DNA from: Alentia gelatinosa
Lineage: Eukaryota; Annelida; Polychaeta; Phyllodocida; Polynoidae
Direction: 5' to 3'
Assembly: GCA_950022655.1 (NCBI GenBank)
Contig: OX465579.1
Coordinates: 81,231,193 to 81,295,192 of the forward strand
DNA: 64,000 nucleotides
Notes under the pieces: generated by a model
Seen by the model: the letters and a program-made list of their open reading frames with translations, nothing else
Told to the model about the DNA's origin: nothing
Databases searched by the model: none
In this document: positions 36,600 through 45,612 of the stretch, in pieces
Position numbering within the stretch: position 1 is the first letter of the stretch
Layout of the letters: every line of letters begins with the position of its first letter
Position numbers and translations under genes: made by a program

Positions 36600-37245
36600 T
36601 CCCCCCTCTCGTCTCCCCCATCTCGTCCCCCCCCTCTCGTTTCCCCCCTCTCGTCTCCCCCCTCTCGTCTCCCCCCTCTCGTCTCCCCCCTCTCGTCTCC
36701 CCCCTCTCGTCTCCCCCCTCTCGTCTCCCCCCTCTCGTCTCCCCCCTCTCGTCTCCCCCCTCTCGTCTCCCCCCTCTCGTCTCCCCCCTCTCGTCTCCCC
36801 CCTCTCGTCTCCCCCCTCTCGTCTCCCCCCTCTCGTCTCCCCCCTCTCGTCTCCCCCCTCTCGTCTCCCCCCTCTCGTCTCCCCCCTCTCGTCTCCCCCC
36901 TCTGGTCTCCCCCCTCTCGTCTCCCCCCTCTCGTCTCCCCCCTCTGGTCTCCCCCCTCTCGTCTCCCCCCTCTCGTCTCCCCCCTCTCGTCTCCCCCCTC
37001 TCGTCTCCCCCCTCTCGTCTCCCCCCTCTCGTCTCCCCCCTCTCGTCTCCCCCCTCTCGTCTCCCCCCTCTCGTCTCCCCCCTCTCGTCTCCCCCCTCTC
37101 GTCTCCCCCCTCTCGTCTCCCACCTCTCGTCTCCCCCCTCTCGTCTCCCCCCTCTCGTCTCCCCCCTCTCGTCTCCCCCCTCTCGTCTCCCCCCTCTCGT
37201 CTCCCCCCTCTCGTCTCCCCCCTCTCGTCTCCCCCCTCTCGTCTC
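36600..37245. repeat. 14-bp monomer run C1 (CTCTCGTCTCCCCC)
   Basis: Units have CTCTCG in place of ATCTCG. The minus strand of this run is nearly pure purine. A second C run is at 38340-39300. Confidence 0.93.
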
Positions 37246-38339
37246 CCCCTTGTCTCGTCTGCCCCTCTCGTCTCCCCATCTCGTCTCCCCATCTCGTCTC
37301 CCCCATCTCGTCTCCCCCATCTCGTCTCCCCCATCTAGTCTCCCCCATCCCGTCTCCCCCATCTCGTCTCCCCCATCTAGTCTCCCCCATCCCCTCTCGT
37401 CTCCCCATCCCCCCTCGTCTGGTCTCCCCCTCGTCTCGTCTCCCCTTCGTCTCTTCTCCCCCTCTAGTCTCCCCATTTTGTCTCATCTCCCCATTTTGTC
37501 TCGTCTCCCCATCGTCCCCCCCCATCTGCTCTCGTCTCCCCCATTTCGTCCCCCCCCCATTTCGTCTCCCCATTTCGTCTCCCCAATCTCGTCTCCTCCT
37601 TTCGTCTCCCCCTGTCGTCTCCCCATCTCGTCTCCCCATCTCGTCTCCCCATCTCGTCTCCCCATCTCGTCTCCCCATCTCGTCTCCCCATCTCGTCTCC
37701 CCATCTCGTCTCCCCATCTCGTCTCCCCATCTCGTCTCCCCATCTCGTCTCCCCATCTCGTCTCCCCATCTCGTCTCCCCATCTCGTCTCCCCATCTCGT
37801 CTCCCCATCTCGTCCCCCCATCTCGTCTCTCCCATCTCGTCTCTCCCATCTCGTCCCCCCCCATCGGCTGTCGTCTCCCCCATCTTGCTCCCCCATCTTG
37901 TCTCCCCCCTCTTGTCTCCCCATCTCGTCTCCCCCATCTCCTCACGTCTCCCCATCCTGTCTCCCCCATCCCCTGTCGTCTCCCCATCCCCCGTCGTCTC
38001 CCCATCTTGTCTCGTCTCCCCATCCCCTCTCGTCTCCCCCATCCGCTCTCGTCTCCCCCATCTCGGCTCCCCGATCCCCCCTTGTCTTCCGTCTCCCCCA
38101 TCTGGTCTCCCCCATCCGGTCTCCCCCATCCCCCCTTGTCTCCCCATCTTCTCTCATCTTCCCATCTCATCTCCCCATCTTGTCTCCCCATCTCGTCTCC
38201 CCCATCTCGTCTCCCCCATCTCGTCTCCCCCATCTCGTCTCCCCCATCTAGTCTCCCCCATCTAGTCTCCCCCATCCCCCCTCGTCTCCCCATCCTCTCT
38301 CGTCTCCCCATCCCCCCTCGTCTGGTCTCCCCCTCGTCT

Positions 38340-39300
38340 CGTCTCCCCCCTCTCGTCTCCCCCCTCTCGTCTCCCCCCTTCTCGTCTCCCCCCTCTCGTC
38401 TCCCCCCTCTCGTCTCCCCCCTCTCGTCTCCCCCCTCTCGTCTCCCCCCTCTCGTCTCCCCCCTCTCGTCTCCCCCCTCTCGTCTCCCCCCTCTCGTCTC
38501 CCCCCTCTCGTCTCCCCCCTCTCGTCTCCCCCCTCTCGTCTCCCCCCTCTCGTCTCCCCCCTCTCGTCTCCCCCCTCTCGTCTCCCCCCTCTCGTCTCCC
38601 CCCTCTCGTCTCCCCCCTCGCGTCTCCCCCCTCTCGTCTCCCCCCTCTCGTCTCCCCCCTCGCGTCTCCCCCCTCGCGTCTCCCCCCTCGCGTCTCCCCC
38701 CTCTCGTCTCCCCCCTCTCGTCTCCCCCCTCTCGTCTCCCCCCTCTCGTCTCCCCCCTCTCGTCTCCCCCCTCTCGTCTCCCCCCTCTCGTCTCCCCCCT
38801 CTCGTCTCCCCCCTCTCGTCTCCCCCCTCTCGTCTCCCCCCTCTCGTCTCCCCCCTCTCGTCTCCCCCCTCTCGTCTCCCCCCTCTCGTCTCCCCCCTCT
38901 CGTCTCCCCCCTCTCGTCTCCCCCCTCTCGTCTCCCCCCTCTCGTCTCCCCCCTCTCGTCTCCCCATTCTCGTCTCCCCCCTCTCGTCTCCCCCCTCTCG
39001 TCTCCCCCCTCTCGTCTCCCCCCTCTCGTCTCCCCCCTCTCGTCTCCCCCCTCTCGTCTCCCCCCTCTCGTCTCCCCCCTCTCGTCTCCCCCCTCTCGTC
39101 TCCCCCCTCTCGTCTCCCCCCTCTCGTCTCCCCCCTCTCGTCTCCCCCCTCTCGTCTCCCCCCTCTCGTCTCCCCCCTCTCGTCTCCCCCCTCTCGTCTC
39201 CCCCCTCTCGTCTCCCCCCTCTCGTCTCCCCCCTCTCGTCTCCCCCCTCTCGTCTCCCCCCTCTCGTCTCCCCCCTCTCGTCTCCCCCCTCTCGTCTCCC
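38340..39300. repeat. 14-bp monomer run C2 (CTCTCGTCTCCCCC)
   Basis: About 68 units with scattered CTCGCG variants. It is the longest C-type run and ends abruptly at ACATTTCGTCTTCC. Confidence 0.93.
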
Positions 39301-39774
39301 ACATTTCGTCTTCCGTCTCATCTCCCCTGTCCCCATTTGTCTCCAGTCTTGTCCTCCCCCTCTCGTCTCCCCAGTGTCGTCTCCCCCCTCTCGTCTCCCC
39401 CCCCCCCTCTCGTCTCCCCCCTCTCTTCTCCCCCATTTCGTCTCCCCCATCTCGTCTCACCCATCCCCCCACGTCTCTCCTTCCTCTCACGTCTCCTCAT
39501 CTCGTCTGCCCCATCCCCTCTCGTCTCGTCTCCCACATCCCCCCTGGTCTAGTCTTTTCATCCCCCATCTCGTCTCGTCTTGTCTCCCCCATCTGGTCTC
39601 CTCCATCTTCTACCCCATCTCTTCTACCCCGTCTCCCCCCTCTCATCTCCCCCCTCTCGTCTCATCTCCCCCCCCATCTTGTCTCGTCTCCCCCATCTCG
39701 TCTCCCCCATCTCATCTCCCTATCTCATCTACCCATCGTGTCTCCCCATCTCATCTACCCATCGTGTCTCCCCA

Positions 39775-40392
39775 TCTCGTCTCCCCCATCTTGTCTCCCC
39801 CATCTCGTCTCCCCCATCTCGTCTCCCCCATCTCGTCTCCCCCATCTCGTCTCCCCCATCTCGTCTCCCCCATCTCGTCTCCCCCATCTCGTCTCCCCCA
39901 TCTCGTCTCCCCCATCTGGTCTCCCCCATCTCGTCTCCCCCATCTCGTCTCCCCCATCTCGTCTCCCCCATCTCGTCTCCCCCATCTCGTCTCCCCCATC
40001 TCGTCTCCCCCATCTCGTCTCCCCCATCTCGTCTCCCCCATCTCGTCTCCCCCATCTCGTCTCCCCCATCTCGTCTCCCCCATCTCGTCTCCCCCATCTC
40101 GTCTCCCCCATCTCGTCTCCCCCATCTCGTCTCCCCCATCTCGTCTCCCCCATCTCGTCTCCCCCATCTCGTCTCCCCCATCTCGTCTCCCCCATCTCGT
40201 CTCCCCCATCTCGTCTCCCCCATCTCGTCTCCCCCATCTCGTCTCCCCCATCTCGTCTCCCCCATCTCGTCTCCCCCATCTCGTCTCCCCCATCTCGTCT
40301 CCCCCATCTCGTCTCCCCCATCTCGTCTCCCCCATCTCGTCTCCCCCATCTCGTCTCCCCCATCTCGTCTCCCCCATCTCGTCTCCCCCATC
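39775..40392. repeat. 14-bp monomer run A3
   Basis: About 44 units, almost perfect A type, bounded on the left by TACCCATCGTGTCTCC units and on the right by the recurrent CAGTCTTGTCTACCCC segment. Confidence 0.92.
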
Positions 40393-41016
40393 CCCCCTTG
40401 TCTTCAGTCTTGTCTACCCCATCTGGTCTCCCTCATCTGGTCTCCCCCTTTCGTCTCCCCCTCTCGTCTCCCCCTCTTGTCTCCCCCCTCTCATCTCCCC
40501 CCTCTCGTCTCCCCCCTCTCGTCTCGTCTCCCCCCCCCTCTCGTCTTGTCTCCCCCATATCCCCCATCTCCCCCATCTCGTCTCCCCCATCTCGTCTCCC
40601 CCCTCTCGTCTCCCCCCTCTCGTCTCCCCATCTTGTCTCCCCCATCTCCTCACGTCTCCCCATCCTGTCTCCCCTATCCCCCATCGTCTCCCCATCCCCT
40701 GTCGTCTCCCCATCCCCCGTCGTCTCCCCATCTTGTCTCGTCTCCCCATCCCCTCTCGTCTCCCCCATCCACTCTCTTCTTCCCCATCCACTCTCGTCTC
40801 CCCCATCTCGGCTCCCCCATCTCCCCTCTCGTCTTCCCATCTTGTCTTGTCTCCCCATCTCGTCTCCCCATCTAGTCTCCCCCATCCCCACTCGTCTCGT
40901 CTCCCCCTTGTCTCGTCTCCCCCTCTCGTCTCCCCATCTCGTCTCCCCATCTCGTCCCCTTATCTCGTCTCCATCATCCCCCTCTTCTAGCCCCTCTTCT
41001 AGCTCCCCTTCGTCTC

Positions 41017-41363
41017 TTCCCCACATCCCCTCTTACCCACATCCTCTCTTCCCCACATCCCCTCTTCCCCACATCCCCTCTTCCCCACATCCCCTCTTCC
41101 CCACATCCCCTCTTCCCCACATCCCCTCTTCCCCACATCCCCTCTTCCCCACATCCCCTCTTCCCCACATCCCCTCTTCCCCACATCCCCTCTTCCGCAC
41201 ATCCCCTCTTCCCCACATCCCCTCTTCCCCACATCCCCTCTTCCCCACATCCCCTCTTCCCCACATCCCCTCTTCCCCACATCCCCTCTTCCCCACATCC
41301 CCTCTTCCCCACATCCCCTCTTCCCCACATCCCCTCTTACCCACATCCCCTCTTCCCCACATC
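41017..41363. repeat. 16-bp array CCCCTCTTCCCCACAT at the satellite edge
   Basis: About 21 units of 16 bp with rare variants (CTTACCC, CTTCCGC). It lacks the CGTCTC core of the main satellite but resembles the CCCCACTTCCCCTCAT units at the opposite edge (26408-26700). Confidence 0.92.
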
Positions 41364-41430
41364 ATAGATAAATGTTTGTGCCTAATTCCGTTAGATCTAT
41401 GGATACCAATAGAATATCTCAATTATACAG

Positions 41431-41556
41431 CATTTTACCAGGAACCAAGATGCTAGAGCTCCTTGTGAAGCCTGCCTAAAGATGCATTGTGAAGCCTGCT
41501 GTGAGAAAATGCCTCCTGATTGGCATGGGTCCCCGATGTGGAATGCCGTAGTGTGA
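41431..41556 (+). CDS. Possible terminal Cys-rich exon, copy 1
   Basis: After acceptor AATTATACAG the frame reads HFTRNQDARAPCEACLKMHC, then EACCEKMPPDWHG and SPMWNAVV to a TGA at 41554. The CEACC.KMP motif matches the block modules. The second copy at 53146-53241 has the same length from PCEAC/PFEDC to the stop. An AATAAA lies 58 bp after the stop in both. Differences between copies are mostly amino-acid changing, so selection on the protein is not obvious. Confidence 0.4.
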   Translation, partial: HFTRNQDARAPCEACLKMHCEACCEKMPPDWHGSPMWNAVV

Positions 41557-41613
41557 CCCTTCGATGGTAACATTCTTGTTATCCATCTATCTCCATCTTA
41601 GATAAAATAACTT

Positions 41614-41619
41614 AATAAA
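41614..41619 (+). promoter_or_regulatory. Putative polyadenylation signal AATAAA, copy 1
   Basis: AATAAA inside AACTTAATAAAAAAG, 58 bp after the stop of the possible terminal exon. The same motif sits at the same distance in the duplicate tail. Confidence 0.4.
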
Positions 41620-41989
41620 AAAGAGCCCAGCAGTTCCTCCAGCCCCTGAGGAGGATAGGACATTTGAGTTTCCCGAGTCCTCCCTTCTAAAATGCTAAAT
41701 CAGTTAGGCTAAACTAGAAAACAAATTCAAACACATCTAAATTAGCTATTTCATAAAAAAAAAGTAAAGTAGGAGGCATGCTTCAGAGAGCGACCTTCAC
41801 GTGGTGCATGCTGTAACTGCACAGCTAGAGTTTCTGAAACTCTATCTATGCAGCTGACGGCTCTCTATATTCACACAATTGTACTTTCATGTGAACTGTC
41901 ATTGCTTGTCCTAACTCCTGTTTGTTGCCAGACGTCTGTTTCCTTTTGCGCTGCCTGCACCCTGCCTGCTGAATGATGCTGTTCTCCTA

Positions 41990-42127
41990 ATGTCGTGTGA
42001 ACGTTTGCTGTCAGAAGAAGATGAACATCTCCTAACAGGACACAACATGGTTGCATGGATGGTTGTGACTTCCTGGGGCGAGGTCGGGGCCCCAGGACCC
42101 AAATTCAAGAGAAGAAAAGACAAAGAG
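41990..42127 (+). CDS. Open module with a start codon at the head of block 2
   Basis: ATG-initiated 46-codon frame running straight to a GTAGGAG donor: MSCERLLSEEDEHLLTGHN, then MVAWMVVTSWGEVGAPGPKF and a basic RRKDKE end. Relative to 17776-17903, small indels near GAAGATGAACATCTCC shift the frame, so this copy reads AWMVVTSWGEVGAPG where that one reads CMDGCDFLGRG. It could be a first coding exon, but no promoter evidence is seen. Low confidence. Confidence 0.3.
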
Positions 42128-43002
42128 GTAGGAGACAAAATATAATTACGTACCATATGGAAGAATTTGGGTCTATGACATAGGCAATAGATTTGACTAA
42201 AATCTTTTCAAGAAAATATATTGTAAGATTTAAACGCATTTGGTCTCCTTTATTATATTTTCTTAAGAATTCTCTTAGTCTTGAAATCCTTGAAAAGTTT
42301 CAATGCAGTGGGGCTCTAATATAATATCATTTCTATGGAATTCTCTTAAAATAAGTTGTTTACATTCAGACAATATAAATATTCTTGACTTGTCATTTCA
42401 GATGCCTGCCTCGATGACGCCTCCTGATGACTGCTGCCGCTGACTTCGGTTTGTTGTGTGTAGTGTAATTCTTCTGAATTTCCTTCTGCTGTATGACTCA
42501 TGCTTACTAATGTCTCCTCTTGCCTGCCGCCAGCCGACCCCGTGTGAAGCCTGCCGCCGGAAGATGCCTCCTGATGACTGCTGCCAGATGACGCCGCCTG
42601 AAGCCCGCCCTGACAAGATGCCTCCTGATGACTGCTGCCGCTGACTTTGGTTTGTTGTGTGTAATGTAAGTGTTCCATCTTTCCTTTCTGTGGGGATCCT
42701 GCCATTGTTTGTATTTTCATGTCAACTGTCATTGCTTGTCCTAATTCCTGTTTGGGTCTATGACATAGGCAATAGAATTGACTATAATCATTCAATACAT
42801 TTTCTTGAAAAGATTTAAATGCATTGGGTCTCCTATATTATTCTTTCATTAGAATTTTCTCAGCATTGATCTCTTCCTTATCACTATTTCCTTGAAAAGA
42901 TTCAATTTCGTGGGCTCCAATGTTATGTATTTTATTTGAAATTCTCTTAACATTAGTTGTTTACATTCAAACAATATAAATATCGATGACATGTAAATCC
43001 AG

Positions 43003-43130
43003 ACTACTGCCTGCTGCCAGAAGAAGACACATCTCCTAACAGGACACAACATGGTTGCATGGATGGTTGTGACTTCCTGGGGCGAGGTTGGGGCCCCAGG
43101 ACCCAAATTCAAGAGAAGAAAAGACGAGAG
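43003..43130 (+). CDS. Short exon-like module (CMDGCDF type), block 2 copy
   Basis: Near-identical counterpart of 17776-17903 at a constant offset of 25,227 bp, with the same acceptor position, donor GTAGGAG and 128-nt length. It marks the colinear segmental duplication more clearly than it supports a gene. Confidence 0.35.
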
Positions 43131-45356
43131 GTAGGAGACAAAATATAATTAGACCCAAATTCTTCCAAATGGTATGTATGACATAGGCGAATTGACTATA
43201 ATCATACAATATATTTTCTTGAAAAGATTTAAATGCATTTGGTCTCCTTTATTATCTTTTCTTTAGAATATCATTTCTATGGAATTCTCTTAAAATTAGT
43301 TGTTTACATTCAGATAATATAAATATTCTTGACTTGTCATTTCAGATGCCTGCCTCGATGAGGCCTCCTGATGGCTGCTGCCGCTGACTTCGGTTTGTTG
43401 TGTGTAGTGTAATTCTTCTGAATTTCCTTCTGCTGTATGACTCATGCTTACTAATGTCTCCTCTTGCCTGCCGCCAGCTGACCCCGTGTGAAGCCTGATG
43501 TCTGAAGATGCCTCCTGATGACTGCCACCAGATGACGCCGCCTGAAGCCCGCCCCGACAAGATGCCTCCTGATTGCTGCTGCCGCTGACTTTGGTTTGTT
43601 GTGTGTAATGTAAGTGTTCCACCTTTTCTTTCTGTGGGATCCTGCCACTGTTTGTATTTTCATGTCAACTGTCATTGCTTGTCCTAATTCCTGTTTTTTG
43701 CCAGACGTCTGTTTCCTGTTGCCTGATTGCTGTGTTGCCTGACTGCTCTGTTGCCTGCTTGGATCCAAGTGATTGATGCCGGTTCGCTGATGCTGTATGA
43801 CTCCTGCTGACTAATGCCGTCTCCTGTTGCCTGCCGCCCGCCCACCCTGTGTGAAGCCTGCCTCAAAGTCGCCTCCTGATGACTGCTGCCAGACGATGCC
43901 TCCTGATGACCCCCTGCCAGATGATGCAGTGTGAAGCCTGCCTCCAGTAGAGGCCTCCTGTTGACCCCCTGCCAAGAGGTAGAAGGCAATTTATGATTGG
44001 ATCTATCATATAGGACTATTGTCAACTTTAATGCATAGCAAATACTTTCTTGAAAAGCTCTCAATGCATTGGGTCTCCTATAATTCCCTTTCTTTAGAAT
44101 TCTCTTAGCATTATCTGATGATTTAAATATTGTTGACGTGTAATTGCAGATGCCTGCCTGCCGCCTGTCCAAACCGTGTGAAGCCTGCCGCCATTAGATG
44201 ACTCCTGTTTCCTGCCTGATGACTGCTTGCCGCTTGTCCAAGCTGTTGAAGCCTGTTGCCAAAAGATGACACCCTTTGCTTGCCTCCAGATGACTGCCTT
44301 CTCTGCTGCCTCACAGGACGCAACCTGCTTAACTACTGCATGGATGGTTGTGACTACCTGGGGCGAGGTTGGGGCCCCAGGAGCCAGAGAAGGAATGACT
44401 CCAGGTAGGAGAAATTTATGATCACATCTTTTTCATGAACTTGGTTCTATGACTTAAAAATGTATTCAATTTGAATGGATTCCAAATATTTCCTTGAAAA
44501 AATTTAATTCCATTAGCACTCGGAGATTGAATCTTTTCTTTGGAATTCTCTTAGAATTATCTATTTTGTTTGACTCTTGATATGGTTGACATAATTTTAG
44601 ATGCCTGCCTGACTGCTGCCTGCCTCCTGTCCGTGATGTGAACGTTTCCTGATGCCGTATGAAGACTGCTGCTGAAAGATGCCTCCTGATGCCTGCCACC
44701 AGATGAAGCCGTGTGAAGCCTGCCGCCAGATGACTCCACCAGATGACTGCTGCCAGATGATCCCCCTGAAGCCCGCCTCGACGAGATGCCTCCTGCTGAC
44801 TAATGCCGCTGACTTTGGTTTGTTGTGTGTAATGTAAGTGTTCCATCTTTCCTTTCTGTGGGGATCCTGCCATTGTTTGTATTTTCATGTCAACTGTCAT
44901 TGCTTGTCCTAATTCCTGTTTGTTGCCAGACGTCTGTTTCCTGTTGCCTGACCATGTTGCCTGCTGGGATCCACGTGAGTGATGCCGGTCTCCTTATGCT
45001 GAATGACTCCTGCTGACTAATGCCGTCTCCCGTTGCCTGCCGCCATCCGCCGCCGTTTGATGCCTGCCGCCGTTTGATGCCACCTGATGACTGCTGCCAG
45101 ACGATGCCTCCTGATGACCGCCTGCCAGATGATGCCATGTGAAGCCTGCCTCCAGAAAATGCCTCCTGATGACCGCTGCCAAGATGTAGGAGACCACTTA
45201 TAATTGGATCTATCATATAGGACTATTGTCAACTTTAATGCATAGCAAATACTTTCTTGAAAAGCTATAAATGCATTGGGTTTCCTATAATTTCCTTTCT
45301 TTAGAATTCTCTTAGCATTATCTGTTGATTTAAATATTGGTGACATGTAATTGCAG

Positions 45357-45612
45357 ATGCCTGCCTGCCGCCAGTCCAAACCCTGTGAAGCCTGCCGCCA
45401 TAAGAGGACTCCTGTTTCCTGCCCGATGACTGCCTGCCGCCTGTCCAAGACGTGTGAAGCCTGTTGCCGAAAGATGACACCCGTTGCTTGCCTCCAGATG
45501 ACTGCCTTCTCTGCTGCCTCACAGGACGCAACCTGCTCAACTACTGCATGGATGGTTGTGACTACCTGGGGCGAGGTCGGGGCCCCAGGAGCCAGAGAAG
45601 GAACGACTCCAG
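45357..45612 (+). CDS. Cys-rich exon-like module, open (block 2)
   Basis: 256 nt between acceptor ACATGTAATTGCAG and donor GTAGGAG, open from the first base: MPACRQSKPCEACRHKRTPV, then CRLSKTCEACCRKMTP and WMVVTTWGEVGAPG. It is 4 nt shorter than the 260-nt modules because one CTGC unit is missing at the start, so its entry phase differs. Only the module's own frame is preserved; how it would join neighbouring modules is not clear. Confidence 0.38.

Larger units (their letters stand above)
26408..41363. repeat. About 15-kb GC-rich minisatellite of CTCGTCTCCCC(C)AT monomers
   Basis: The plus strand is almost free of A and G except for one or two per monomer. Three monomer families form separate homogeneous runs: 14-bp ATCTCGTCTCCCCC, 13-bp ATCTCGTCTCCCC and 14-bp CTCTCGTCTCCCCC. 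Between them lie degenerate segments that recur in the same order (see sub-features). It starts with irregular CCCCACTTCCCC and TCCTCCTCTCC units and ends in a 16-bp array. Each core monomer has one CGTCTC (BsmBI/Esp3I site) and one CpG. The long open frames on both strands are a by-product of stop-free monomers. Confidence 0.97.
41364..41875. repeat. Tail 1b (duplicate of 53080-53570)
   Basis: Very similar to the end of tail 2, for example TAGATAAAATAACTTAATAA, CTAAATCAGTTAGGCTAAAC and GGCATGCTTCAGAGAGCGAC. Together, tails 1a and 1b are one tail split by the minisatellite. Confidence 0.85.
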
